Below, in pieces: positions 49,844 through 62,093 of a stretch of 64,000 bases of DNA. How positions within the stretch are numbered: position 1 is the stretch's first letter; every line of letters begins with the position of its first letter. The notes below the pieces were generated by a model, which worked only from the letters and a program-made list of their open reading frames with translations, did no database searches and was not told where the DNA came from. The DNA is taken from contig NW_025408678.1 in assembly GCF_020360975.1 (NCBI RefSeq), positions 186,001-250,000 of the forward strand, given 5' to 3'. Source of the DNA: Hirsutella rhossiliensis (Eukaryota; Ascomycota; Sordariomycetes; Hypocreales; Ophiocordycipitaceae). Made by a program: the position numbers and the translations under genes.

Positions 49844-51355
49844 GCCACGGGATGCAAGGTTGAGCGAGGTGGATATTACAGGGAAGAAAAACCTTGGGTA
49901 GGCTTTTGGCTATAGAGTTCCATTTAAAGCAAGCTGAGCTGCTATCAGATGGTGATGATATCACTGACAACCCTTCTTCTCGCTTCTTCGCCTCGATACT
50001 GATGCTGACTCCGAGTACGAATTGACGCCAACCGGGCTACCGGCGTGGCGGTACAAGCACTGCCCTGACCCAAACGTTGCCATTCCCGAGAACAGCCCCG
50101 GTGGTCGTAGACTGCACAGTGAAATCCACGGGCATAAATCCTCTACTTTGCGTCGAAATCTGCGGGTGGTGCGGGAATGACGAACGTAAGCTTACGGTGG
50201 CCGATTAGGGCCACAGAAGCCGCTTGAGCCGAGCAGGGCACCTTTGGAGGTTGCCGGCAGCCGTGTTGCCCTGGCCCTCAATTGTTCTTGGGCTTTTACG
50301 GCAAGGTCCTAGTTTAGCCCCGCGAGCCGGAACTGACAGTCAACGAGGCGTCAGCAAAGACTTTCTCAAGTCGGTCAGTCACGTAATCACTCCATTGTCC
50401 TCTAGGTGCACATGAACACGGCAAGTGAAAGTCTTGACATGGGAAGTTGTGGGTTCTGCGAACGTAGTCGTACCGGTTGTGCGGCATTCTGGATGAAGTT
50501 TGCCGGTCATAGAATTACTTGGAGGCCGAGGCTTGGACGCGACAAATGGAGGCTGACGTAGACAAGCTAGTGCGGTACGTATTGGCAGCAAACATTCTTG
50601 TACTCCGTACCGTAAGCACTAATAACAAAGACTTCAAAATGTTTCGGTTACCCGGCAAGACCCTGGCTCCATGCGGTCACTGGGGCTCAGGCAAGCGCTA
50701 TTAGGCAACAGCTGGTCGAAACGAACCCGAATCTACTCCGTAATAACACTCAAGCGCCCAACTTATACGTGGCCGAGTCAAAATCAGGTGGGTAGGCCGA
50801 ATGTCGGACAAGGGATCAGAGGTGGCACCAGGCAACCGTGAGAGTTCCGAATTACTGCAGTAGCAAGACTTGAATGAGACGGTGCAGGGAATCGTGCAGC
50901 TATTTACGCACAAATGAAAGCTTATTATCAGTTTAGGCAGCCTGGACGGCAGACCACTCGACATTGGTCGCCTGGTTTGAATAGACTCATCATCAGCATC
51001 GCTGTGTCTTGGCTGCCTCGTTGGGAACCCCTTCCCTCATATCTCATCTTCCTTCCCCATTAGGCAATCTTCCTGAGTTGGTCGTAACTAGCCGAAGGGG
51101 AGTGCGGGGCAACCCCATGATTTACCCGCCTTTGAGTGGAGAAAACAGATCTTCATCCGCCCGTCTGGAGTGCATCTTGGCTGCTTCTTGCAGTTCAGAG
51201 GTACCGGGAAAACGCCCATCTTTGCCGTGATGGCGAATATATGTGCGAAAAAAGATTTTCAAGGTAAAATCAGCCGTCTCCCAATAAACGTAAGCTCGCG
51301 GAATGTGTGTGCCAAAAAGAAAATTCATCAGTCCATGTTCAAACGCCACCCGCCC
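49844..51355. other. Spacer upstream of the Rds1-like gene
   Basis: 1.5 kb, relatively AT-rich, with no supported gene. It contains the Rds1-like promoter and the 3' flank of the amidohydrolase gene. Confidence 0.55.
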
Positions 51356-53141
51356 TCAGAGTTGTCTAGTCGAAGCCTCGAAAACAACTTCTCCCTCAAA
51401 CCAGGTCTTCTGCACCTTGGCGTCCCTGAAAGCCCCCTCTCTCCCGATACTCAAATCCCGGTCAACCTGGATGAAATTCGCGCGTTTGCCTACTTGGATA
51501 CTCCCCGTCTCTTCCTCGCGTCCTACTGCTTCTGCACCCGACAGCGTCAACATCCGCAGCAGCGTCGTCGCCCCCTTGGCACGATCGCCATTGCCGACGG
51601 CCGGGACAATGCCTTCCACCCCGGGAAATAGGGATGGGGGTTCAGTGACGCCCCAGTCTGATCCAATGGTTATATGTGCGTTGTGACTGAGCATGCGAGG
51701 AAAGTTCCAGTCCATCAGGGCGTTTTCGGTAGGGCTGAAGGAATGGGTGAAGAAGATGGATGGCGACATTTCTGCTGTTGTGTTCAACGCGCGGAAACGG
51801 GAGTAGTCGTCTGTAAAGTAAGGGCGTTAGATTTGGACAGCTTGATATGCATATGCTGAGGGGAGAAAAAGACTTGCCATCGTGGACACCAGAGCAATGT
51901 GCGATTTCATGCCTCGGCCCACCCGGGTTCCTCTTTCTCGCCGCCTCAATAGCATCAAGGGCCCTTCGAGTCGCCCCGTGCCCTGTACAGTGAATCTTAC
52001 ACGTCATACCCCTCTCATCATACCTAGCTACTGCCTCGACGACATCATCAACACATATCTTGTCTTCGTCCACTTCGTTCTTTCCACTCAGCCCCGCGTG
52101 CGTGTAGTACGGCGCCAAGGGCACACCGTCGAGCATAATCTTGACGAACTGCGTGTTGACGTGCTTTGTCTTAAACAACTCCGCCGAGTCGAGCAGTTTG
52201 TGCAGTTGACTCGCTGGTTCCTCGCCCAAATGTTCCGGTGCATACACAATATGCGTGTATAAGTCCATCTTCAATTGATTGTCTCCATCGAGTTGGCCGA
52301 GAGCCTGCAGCATAGGCGTGTTGGCGGACGCCTCTTGGCAGGATGTCACGCCCGCCTTATGCAACTGACAGACGGCGTGTTGAACTGCACGTTTGACATG
52401 GAACAGGTTGGGTTTGGGATAAGAGATGAGAGCTTTGGTCATGCCGAGTTCGGCTACTTCGCCTGTGAGGCTGCCATCGAGTCGGCGCCCGAGGTACGAT
52501 CCTTTGGCGGGCGGCTCGTTTGATATGTCGTAGCCAGATTCCTGCAGAGCGACTGTGTTAAGCAAAAGACTGTGGCCTGCTGCCGCTCGGATCATGATTG
52601 GAGTGTCGGGGTATGCTTCGTCAAGGCATGAACGGTCGAAGTCGTCGATATGGTAGGCATCTGCGACGAGCCAACTAGGGTTTGTTAGAAATGTATGATC
52701 CATCATTCGGCGTTTCCTGGCCCTGGAACTATAGTTCCAAGACAGCTTCCCACCATGACATGTTGCTTACTTGCTGAAGGCATGAGCATACTGGCAGCCG
52801 CATGCAGCTGTTTTGAGTTTGCCTGCCGCTTCCGATGCCGGTATGGCTTCCTCGAGACCCAGGTTTGCAGTGCTCAACTGAGACAGCCCGGCAACCATAA
52901 CATGCACGTGCGCATCGTGAATACCTGGCATGATAAACTGAGATTGGAGGTCATGCACAACTAGGTTATCGTGTTGGGCTTTCGCAAGAACCTCATCTGT
53001 AGACCCGACGGCAGTGAATGTGCCGGAAGGAGACACGATGAAAGCTTCTGCCCAAGGCTGGATTTCGTTGACTGTATAAATCCGGCCGTTAACATAAGCA
53101 GTGGCATTATCGGGCGTATTGGCAGACAGTCGAGGAGCCAT
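51356..53141 (-). CDS. Amidohydrolase, YtcJ-like (amidohydrolase family 3)
   Basis: Exons on the minus strand are 53141-52771, 52716-51878 and 51810-51356, giving 554 aa. Metal-dependent hydrolase signatures: N-terminal beta domain AYVNGRIYTVNEIQPWAEAF, metal-binding HDAHVH, a likely bridging lysine in FVKIMLDGV, metal histidines in KIHCTGHGATRRALDAI and AHCSGVHDDD, and the catalytic Asp in ITIGSDWGVTEP. The C-terminus closes with SIQVGKRANFIQVDRD. Members hydrolyse amide or formamide bonds; the substrate cannot be told. Intron 2 appears to use a GC donor (GATG|GCAAGT...TTACAG); using it keeps the conserved SGVHD and restores the frame into DYSRFRALN. Intron 1 uses GTAAGC. It diverges from the SPF45 gene. 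Confidence 0.85.
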
Positions 53142-54108
53142 GTCTGTTGTGTAAAGGAAGATTGCTTGTTCTTTCTACTACTTCAGGCAAGGGGGGGTCT
53201 TGAGGGGTTATATGCACAGATTGGCTTTGAGATCGACTGTCCTTCCGATTCCTCACTGTGCAATGCTTGGCGTGGCAGGCACATCTCGGAATTGCTCCGA
53301 GAGGATCATTAATAAGGCCAGCGAAGAAGTCGGGTTCTTAACGCCCCACAACATGAAACGGCCCCAGCGTGAAACTGTCCATCCACCATCGCCTCGGAGC
53401 GATGATACCTCCCTCGGAGAACCTGCCAAACTGGGTGAAAGAAACAGAGGGAGCCTCAAGAGCGGTTGCATCATGGCTCTATGGAGTAGTGATGTTGTCA
53501 AACATAGCAAATACCACTTGACCACTAGCAAAATAGGGGCACCCCCAATGGAGGTATTAATTGTATAGCCTATATATGTTAAGTCTTCGTCCTGCCGAGT
53601 GCTGACAGATACCTTGATAGCGGGGGACCATTTGCGGTCCCTGTAAGCTTTTCACCCAGTTGCCTGTCATGACCAGAATCCGATCTTTTACACGAAAATG
53701 CTCCTTGAGGCCTCAGTAGGTAGCTAGTGCTTTTCTTGTATATGTATATAGTTGTATACATCTCAAGGATCCTCTTTGGGCGTATTGCTACTGCCCTATC
53801 AATAGGCTGGCTGCAGAACAGAACTAACAAGGTGCGTGTGCGTGCAGCCCGCACGCACGTGACACTGTGTCTGATTACCTAAGCCAATTCACCCAAACTC
53901 CCCACGCGGGGCTACATCTGCAGCAGCTTCGCCCACTTCGGCTCTCGCCGCAACATCAGCCGCGCCTCTGACCCTGGCATGGCGTCTTGAGGACGCTGCA
54001 AGCTCTACCAGCTCCGTGGGCCACCGTCAGCCGGGGCTTTGGCACTCGCCTGCCAACTCTCCTTTTTTGTGTTGGGAAACGCGTCTTTACGCGCCCGACG
54101 ACTTTGCA
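53142..54108. other. Divergent promoter region, amidohydrolase / SPF45
   Basis: 967 bp between divergent genes; the half near the amidohydrolase is AT-richer. No gene seen. Confidence 0.55.
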
Positions 54109-55759
54109 ATGGCAGCACCGCCGCCGCCGCCTCCTCCTGCGCGAGCCGCGTTCTCGCTATACGACAACCTCCACGACCCCAACGATCCCACTCCGCCTGC
54201 CATAATCTCCGCGGCGCCCGTCCGCTATCAGCAGCCTGAACCGGCGTCGAGTGAGCCCAAGAAGCCCATAGATCCGGCCCTGCTCTTTCAACCTCAGATT
54301 CGCCGCCCCCCGCTCAAGCAGGCCAAGTCCAAAGCGACGTTTCCAAAGGCCATTCCCAAGACCGCGTCCGCTGCCGCCCCGGTCGGCCCAAAGACAACAC
54401 TCGCGGACTGGACCGCCACCGAGCACGATGAGTGGATGTACGGCGCGGGTGAGAGACCCCAACGCGGGGGGCGCAAGAAAAAGAGAAAGAAGCAGCAGGA
54501 AGAGTCGCTAGACATCAACTGGGACGAGTTTTACGATGCGGGAAGGCCGACAAACGCCGAGCAGTATGTCAAAAGCGACGAGAAGATCAACGAGGTGCTC
54601 GACTGGAAAGCACTGCTGTACATGCACCGCAAACGCCGAGCTACTAGTGATATCTCGAGCGATGAGGACGACAGAGGCCGCCTTCCGCAGAGTACGTCGT
54701 TGTCGAGCTGCGTCAACCCAGGAAAGGTTTTTAGCTGACACTCTTGTTCCAGATCGGTTTGCTCCTCCGTCGGCTTACGCATTCGCGCCACCGCCCCCGT
54801 CGCCTCCCAATCCGCCGGCAAACGACGAAACTGGCGGAGACGCCTTTGCGCGCCGATTGGCAATGTCTTCGACCCAGCTAGTTCCACCAGCAGCACCATC
54901 TCCTCTCCCTTCTTCTCGAAGCCCCGGCCCGCCTGCCCCGTCCACCGCAGTCACCATCTCGCGAGAGCCCGTCCGGTACAAGCAAGCCGACGAAGCTGGG
55001 GTCGAGGGCGAGGACAGGGCCTCCTATTCGCCTGCTACACCGGGTGCCGGCACCGACGATGACGGTACAGCAGGGCCCCCGCGATCCAAGGCTCCGGGCC
55101 AGGCTGGCTTTGCTCATCGCCTCATGAGCAAGTACGGCTGGACCAAGGGCACGGGTCTCGGGGCGGACGAGTCCGGCATCGTCAATCCACTCCGCGTCAA
55201 GGTCGACAAGCGTCGAAAGAAGGCGGACGCGGATGGCGGCGGCTGGGCTGAGCCCGGCGGCCGAGGCAAGATTCTTGGCGGCAAGCGCAAGGGAGACGAC
55301 CAGGGCAAATTCGGCAAGATGAGCCAGGTCATTGTCGTCCAGAACATGCTGGAGAACATGGCTGACTTGCAGGAGGAGATCTCGGAGGGCCTCGGGCAAG
55401 AGATTGGCGAGGAGTGTGGCGAGAAGGTATACTCCTTTCAGAGCCATCGTTCAGGTTCAGCAAGCGACGTTGAAGATGCTGACGCAGAATCTGCAGTACG
55501 GTCGCGTTGAGCGGCTCTATATCGACCAAGAGTCCCGCCAGGTCTTTATCCGCTTCACAGATCAAGTGTCTGCCCTTCGGGTCAGTGCCTCCCCGCTCTC
55601 ACACCCACCACTTGAATGCCTTGGCGCATGGTACTGACTGAACCAACCGCTTACCAGGCCGTCAACGAGCTCGACGGGCGCGTCTTTAACGGCAACGTCA
55701 TTGCCCCGAGGTTCTACGACACCGACAAATTCGAGCAGGGAATCTACACGTCCACTTGA
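54109..55759 (+). CDS. SPF45: Splicing factor SPF45 (G-patch and UHM domains)
   Basis: Exons 54109-54691, 54753-55426, 55497-55580 and 55658-55759 give 480 aa. The N-terminus MAAPPPPPPPARAAFSLYDN is Pro-rich, as in SPF45/RBM17, followed by FSLYDNLHDPNDP and a basic KKKRKKQ patch. A G-patch (about residues 335-375) reads GQAGFAHRLMSKYGWTKGTGLG and ESGIVNPLRVK. The C-terminal RRM of the UHM type shows VIVVQNMLENM, YGRVERLYID, VFIRFTDQVSALRAVNELDG and the Arg-x-Phe motif in GRVFNGN, which binds Trp of ULM ligands such as SF1 or U2AF. It helps choose 3' splice sites in the spliceosome. The third exon is 84 nt; introns are all GT-AG, the third restoring EKYGRVER. Confidence 0.93.
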
Positions 55760-56164
55760 CGGGCCTCGCTCGTCATTTGGCTTCTCAGCGCCCTCCCCGG
55801 CCGTCAAAGCCTCCCTCCCGCACGACACCACACGGGAGAGCCTTGCTGCGCCCAGGGAGCATCAGACTCGGAATCTTTTCTCAAGGAAATGCTAGATGAC
55901 TGGGTTCATGGGCCGAGCTGCCTTGATCTGGCCTTGCCTATCCATGTATGTATGATAGGCACCCTTCTGTAGGGCACTGAATGACTTTTTACTTACAATG
56001 TTTGCCTTCCCCTTCAGAACCATGGGCCAGTTGAGGGCCCACGGCGTACTTATTGTGCATCTCTATAAACATATACAGAAATCTGGGAGCATACATGGCC
56101 ATCACACTTGTACATACTTGGCAGATATACCCACGAGCATACATATTCGGGCATGCATACCTAT

Positions 56165-56198
<34 letters not shown>

Positions 56199-56828
56199 CG
56201 GGACACATGCAAATAATCAGGCTCTGTAGTCTGCGGTCCAACCCCGAACCATGTGATACTCGCATCCTCCCAGCGCAAACACTCCGCTCGCACGTGGAGA
56301 CTGGTGGGACGAGGGCTCTTTCGGAGATTTTCGTTTCTTTGGGTTTGCCGCATGCCACGCACTGTGTGACCAGTTCTGGAATGCTACCAGGCGCCTGTTG
56401 CCTGGAGAACCAACGACAAGCACATACTGTACGAACACACAACTGGAGCCGTACAGGTGCTGTTGGGGCATTGTGAGAAAGCCCAGCATCCATTCCTTGC
56501 CGTTGACGCGGCTTCTTCTCACTACGCAAAGCGGCATGGTCCCGGGAGTACACATACGCGCCACTGCACCGGAACAATTTGCAGGGTAGACATGAGCCCG
56601 GGACAAATCACCTGCGCTGGGGCAACAAAAAGCCATCAGATACACAATCCATTATTAAGTCCTATCATTGATGCCGCGTGCACGAACCGTCGTGACCGCG
56701 ACCATCCCCGTGCTTTGATACAGTTGGCAACCCGCCACCGTCCGCCGGCTGGAAAGAAAACAGGAAACATGCGGGGTGAATAGACAAACGACGCCAAATC
56801 CGACATATGCTTTACCTGCCCGACGCCC
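55760..56828. other. Convergent spacer, SPF45 / ECM33, with TA microsatellite
   Basis: 1.07 kb between convergent genes, longer than other convergent spacers here. It has a TA run at 56168-56196 and no supported gene. Confidence 0.55.
56168..56196. repeat. TA dinucleotide microsatellite
   Basis: About fourteen uninterrupted TA units in the spacer between SPF45 and ECM33. Confidence 0.9.
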
Positions 56829-58125
56829 TTATAGCATCTGCGCAAAGCCCGCAAAGACAGCCAGGCCCAGCAGAGCCATGTTGACGCTGACAATGCCGGC
56901 AGCGTCCTTCTCCTGGTTGGTGCCAGACTGGCCACCGGAGCCGCCCTCGTTGGCATTCTTATTGTTGCTCGTGCAAGACTGCTTGCCGCGAATAGCGCCA
57001 TCAGTCTTGAGCTTGCCGAAGAAGTTGCAGAAGGTGGAAATATCCGTCGTCGAGGAGGCGGTGGCGCTGCCCTTGACATCCTTGAGGTTGTCAATCTTGA
57101 CACTGCCAGGCTGTTAGTCAATGCGCCCAAAACGATGTCAGCAGAAAGAAATAAGCTTACTCTTCAAAGTTGCCGCGCAGCAGAATGTTGCCGACAGTCT
57201 CCAGCTTAGGGAAGCCATCGAGCTCCTTGAGCGCCGTGTTGTTTTGGATCGTCATGTCGCCCTTGATGGTCTTGAGTTGCTTGAACGAGAGCTTGCTGAG
57301 CTTCTTGTTGTTGATGAAGGTGAGACTGGACGAGATCTCCGTCAGGTTGTTGGCAGAGACGGACAGGAGCTCGGGGCTGTCGTTGAACTTGATAGACTCG
57401 ACTTCCGACAGAATGGGAGCATCGAAGCTCTTGACCTGGCGGAACTGGACATCGCCGGCAGACTCGAGGAGAGACATGTTGACTTGCATGTTGTTGCCGT
57501 TGTTGGTGAGCTTGAGCGTCTTTGTGACATTGACAAGGACGGAATTGAACATGGTGAGCTTAGCATTGTTCGAAATATCGATCGTGTCCGCCTGGGCAAT
57601 GTTGAGCCCACTGAGGTCGCTGATGAAGGTATCGGCGATGATGATGGCGCTGGCCTTGGTGACGCCCTCGGTACCCAGGGTCATGCCGCCCAGCTGGGGC
57701 AGGTTGATGAGTTGCAGGGTGTTGACAGACTTGAGCGACATCATGTTAAAAGTGCTCAGAAGCTGCAGGCCGTCAAGCTTCAACGTTCCTCCAACAGAGT
57801 TGATGGAGCTGCTCGAGATGCCAATGAGCTTGGTAGCATTGCTGATGGTGAAGTCCTTCTTGAGCTGCTTAGGGCCCTCGATGACCAAGCTGCCGGAGAG
57901 GTTCTCGTCGACAGTGATATCGGCATCGACAACGTCGCAGTCGATGACTGGGGTGGCCTGGGTGATTTTGATGTCGTCGGTGCATGTCGTGGCAGCTGTT
58001 GGGAAGAGCTGGTTAGATGCAAATCGTAGAGCCTCGGGCGACTCTCGGGGGAGGGGGAGGGACTGACCAGAGACGAGGCTGGTGCCCACGGCCAGAAGGG
58101 CCGAGAGAATGGCGACAGAATGCAT
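56829..58125 (-). CDS. ECM33: GPI-anchored cell wall protein, Ecm33/Sps2 family
   Basis: Exons on the minus strand are 58125-58068, 57995-57161 and 57102-56829, giving 388 aa. MHSVAILSALLAVGTSLVS is a signal peptide whose last codon is split by intron 1 (GTCAGT...AACAG). The body is a right-handed beta-helix of receptor-L-like repeats: IDCDVVDADITVDENLSGSL, LKLDGLQLLSTFNMMSL, TLQLINLPQLGGMTLG, IDISNNAKLTMFNSVLV, KTLKLTNNGNNMQVNM, and so on to NILLRGNFEDVKIDNLKDVKG. Many Asn sites would be glycosylated. A Cys pair (STFCNFF...GKQSCTSNN) and a Gly/Ser/Asn linker precede the hydrophobic C-terminus (VNMALLGLAVFAGFAQML), a GPI signal. Ecm33 proteins are needed for wall integrity and normal hyphal or conidial shape. 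It has a 4-kb gene-free upstream region. Confidence 0.95.
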
Positions 58126-59314
58126 CGTGGCCTAGGGAGGGGACGGATGTTAGAATTGCTTGGCTGGGTACGCACGCGGCTGTAGGCCAGGAGCGAAAAC
58201 AGACGCGGAGCCAGGTGATTGCGAAGGGAGATCCTGACTGTGAGTGGTGCTGGATGGCGATTAACGACGAGGGAAAAACACTATCAAGTCGCAGTCCAAA
58301 AGAGGCCGGGTGGTGGCAAACGATGTTGATGGGAAAAGATGGTGGCCGCAAGTCGTTGACGTTTTTGCAGCTGACGGCCCCTTTTCCGGTGGCGCACCCG
58401 TTGCGACCCAGCAAGCGCGGGGGGGTTGACAGTCGTGGCCGAGAGAGCGAAGGAAGGCGTGATGGAGAGTGCGCGAGAGAACGAGAGAGGCCCAAGAAAA
58501 AAGCGGGTGGGTGGAAAAGAAGGTGCAGAATGAAGAGGGTGGAAGGGATGGGGAAGGTGAAGGAGAGGGAGGCAAGAAACAAACACGTCCAAGGCACTGG
58601 GGAAACAACAGGAGAGCGGGCGCTCTGGCAGAGGCAAGTACATGCTGCACTGTGCCTCGGCGGGACGGTACCTGGACACAGGGAAAGGGTACATGCTGTG
58701 CACAGCAAGAGACAGGGAACGCGCACACGCTCGGAAATGGTGTTTTTTGACTCACCGAGGATAAATGGCGCCCTGGGTTATTTCGAATTATGGCCCGGCT
58801 TTTTGACAGGGAAGAAAATAGACAGGTCGAAGGACAACGGGTATTATGATGATTCTTGGCAACGGGTTTCGTAAGGACGCTGTGAAGGAAGGTCTTGGTT
58901 TTTGTTTTTGCAAAACCCTTTCCCCCCTGGCAAACGAGTGGCGCGAATCAAAGGCGGCAGACGAAGGTGCAGGCAGATAATGACTGCGGCGACGACTGCG
59001 GCGACAACGGGAGAAGAACGGAGAAAGATCGAACGGGGGGTGGGAGGGGAAAGAAAGAGGAGGAAAATAGAGGTCGAGCGAGAGAGAATCCACGACGTGG
59101 TAGGCCCTCTTTTTTCATGCAGCAGCGGATGAAATGTGCCGCCAGAAGCCAGGCAGGCCGACGACCCCCCCGGTCTGGGATCTGGAAGGGGTGTTGTTTT
59201 TGTTGGGCGTGAGCAAGGACATGTGGATTCCCATTGCTCTCTCGGCACCCCACGCCCGCCCGCTCTGACACTGTGCTCTCCAGGCGCTCTGATTCGCTCA
59301 GGGGGCGCTGTGCG

Positions 59315-59340
59315 GTACCTCCCAGCTTCCCGGGAGGTAC
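59315..59340. repeat. 9-bp inverted repeat GTACCTCCC / GGGAGGTAC
   Basis: Perfect 9-bp arms with an 8-nt loop, about 1.2 kb upstream of ECM33. Confidence 0.85.
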
Positions 59341-59355
59341 AAAACAGTCCGTCCG

Positions 59356-59375
59356 GGGCCGAGTCGACTCGGCCC
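59356..59375. repeat. 20-bp perfect palindrome around GAGTCGACTC
   Basis: The half GGGCCGAGTC is followed directly by its reverse complement GACTCGGCCC, with no loop. It lies 16 bp after the previous inverted repeat. Confidence 0.9.
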
Positions 59376-61062
59376 GTGAGATGAGGTACCACTGATGATG
59401 CACAGACAGTTCAATGTTGCCACCATGCTGAGTGCCGGTAGATGGCTGTTTACAATACGCAGTCCCCCAAGCCATGTCCCATTGCAGAACATGGACCTCG
59501 GCTACATGGTGTGCCACGGTCGTGTGCCAGCCTTTGTCTGGTCAACATCACGGCCCAAGTACTGGTACCTAAACCCCCTATGCACCAATTCCTCATCTCG
59601 CCCTGTGCAATGTTCCTTGGTACCTACAGAGCTCTTGGCCCAGATGGGTGCCCCCCTAAAGCCGTCCAAGGTCCAAGGGCCATTCGGTCTAGAGGCCGCG
59701 TTATCACTCCACGCTGGAGCTCTACTGTGCCCACAATCAGCTACACACGCACAGTAACACAGTCTCAATGCGCACATGGCAGCTCATCTCCCCTTTCACT
59801 GCCTTGTGCGCCGTCAACCAATGCTTTGCAAAAGGTCTCGCTCGACACGTACTGGTTCGCGAGTGCTCGCTCATGAGCAGCCGTCAACAGGCCATAGACT
59901 GACTGACTACCTCTCCGCCCAGAGCCCTTCACGGCGGACCATTGGCCCCTTATTTGGCACCACAGTACATTACACTAATGTGACGCGCTAGAACGCATCT
60001 CGTAGTAGCCGTGGATTTTGCATTAGCTGCTGCAAGGCTCCGCGGGCAGGGATTGAGTCGTGTGGCTCAAGGACGAGAGATACTGTGCTGCTTTACCTTA
60101 CTGTAAGGCATAGGTAAATAGGTACTGTACCCACCTTCGCTTTCTCGCCAGTGCTGCGACTTTTTTATGCCGCAGAGTTTTGCTTATGACAGGTGAGGCG
60201 TTGCGTCCGTCCTGTTTCTGGCTGTTTGCATGTGCTGCCAGTCAACAGGTGCCAGATGCAGACTTTCAGTATTACTGTACGATGACACGTGCAGTTAGGT
60301 ACTTTGCTGCCCCTTGCGCCGATGGTGTTGTGGAGGAACCATTGTGCCACCACTGAGTCATGTCTTGGGTCAGGGGCGGCGGCTTCATCCAGGCATACAA
60401 CTGGTTCAGAGGAATGGGCGGCCTCGCGGAAAGCGAGTGATGTCGGATAGGGCAGGCAAGCCACCATCTGACTTGGACAACCTTTCTTTTCTTCTTCGAC
60501 CTCGATCAACCTGACGATGCCCAAAAATACATCATGCCTGGCAAGGTTGATGCCCTGCCATGCCTGCTTCCAAGACGCCCCAAGGCGCCCTCGAGACCGA
60601 GGAGATAAAAATGGGTAGATCGTCGGTAGATGGCGAGCAAACGGGATGAACAATAGCACTAGCATCCACTGACGTGCAATTCATGGGCGTCCCTATCCAT
60701 ACAGTACAAACACACTGTCAATTAGAGAGACATTCCCGCTGAACATGCCTTTTCATCTTCGGCGCCCCGAGCGGCAAGCACAAGAGGCACCATGTCGCAT
60801 CTTGAGCGTCTTTTTTTGGGCTACTGTCGCTTGAGCATGCGCTCGGTCAGGAGGTGTTTTGAATGACCTTTTATCAGTACTTATGTACAGTGCAAATGAC
60901 CTGCTACTGGCACACCCGACGACGAGCCGCCTTTTCCCACAACTCGTACTCAGCGCGGCTCACCACCAGCAATCTCGCCTGCTTCCCTTAGCATTAGCAA
61001 AAAGGGGCTACAGCTCCCGACTGTACCGTACCTACCGTAAAAGTTTCTTCGTATTGTATAAA

Positions 61063-61076
61063 GTACTGTACAGTAC
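61063..61076. repeat. 14-bp palindrome GTACTGTACAGTAC
   Basis: A perfect palindrome formed by two overlapping TACTGTA/TACAGTA elements in the non-coding stretch between ECM33 and MAG1. Confidence 0.85.
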
Positions 61077-62093
61077 ACACATACTTGTCCTTGGAGAAGC
61101 TCGGATCTGCCTGTTTGTTTCGTCTCGTTTCGTCTCTGCTTCGTACTGTACACGGTGCAGTTTGTAGACAGTGTGGCATCGGTGGCTGAAGTCTTGCTGA
61201 TGAGGAAAAGGAAGCAAGGGAAATAATCAAGAAAAAACAATGCGCACGGTTCGTCAACGTCCCGTCGCTTCCCGTGCCCCGGTCCGGTTGGACGGCTGCC
61301 GTTCATTTCTTGGCCGTCCACGTCGGTGCGGTACATACAGGATTAGCGCCGGTGTGCTCACATCTGTCGCAAAGAATTCATCATGGAGCCTGAGGGCCGA
61401 TATCACGGTCCGGCCTGCTTGACGTCACCGTAATTTTCGGCTCCATGTACTACAGACCAAGACTCTCAGTTCCGGCCTCTTCCTCCCACCCCCCAGCAGC
61501 CCTTCGATTTTATGCATCATTTATTAAGCATTTATTGTTCCATCATTTTACTGCTGCTGCCAAGGCAAGGCACAGATGCGAGAGAGTGCCACTTTCCTCT
61601 CGGGGCCCTTGCCAGGTACCGCGCACAAAGCAGAGGTAACCCGGAAGCGCCGCCTTTATTTGCACGTGCCCCAACGGCGCCGCTGTATCACGATTCCCCG
61701 ACCAACTTCTTTTCCACCAAGTCGGTTGATTGGATCGACGTGATCGGCGGCCGCGGCTCCTGGGCGACAAGGCAGGGAAGCCATGATTTTCCATATGTGA
61801 AACGTGCCTTGTTTGTGCCCTGTCGCTGTCAACCTGTAAGGAGACGTGTTGCTGTCGTAGGTACTAGACGCTTGGCACAGTACAGTACAGTACGTACGGA
61901 TGCTTGTTCGGTTGCCTACTCGGCCTACGGTATGGTATAGTACTCTATCCAAGGCTTGTTTTGCTCGGCGGGTGCGATGAAACACCAGCATCATTCACCG
62001 GGGGCTCCTCAGCTCCTGTTGGTCACCCCCCCGATGAACTGCCCCAAGGCCGCGAGCCATGTTGGCAGCGTGATAATAATCAGGCATCGATCG

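Larger units (their letters stand above)
58126..62093. other. 4-kb gene-free region upstream of ECM33
   Basis: The longest stretch without a supported gene. Near ECM33 it is purine-rich on the plus strand (58440-59110), that is, pyrimidine-rich on the ECM33 sense strand. It holds two strong palindromes (59315-59340, 59356-59375) and repeated TACTGTAC elements (60122, 60273, 61063, 61144, 61880 region). Open frames here have no domain or consistent codon use. Confidence 0.55.

Noticed and set aside
59442..59876. 144-aa plus-strand open frame in the ECM33 upstream region
   Set aside because: No domain, erratic composition and overlapping frames of similar length; chance frame.
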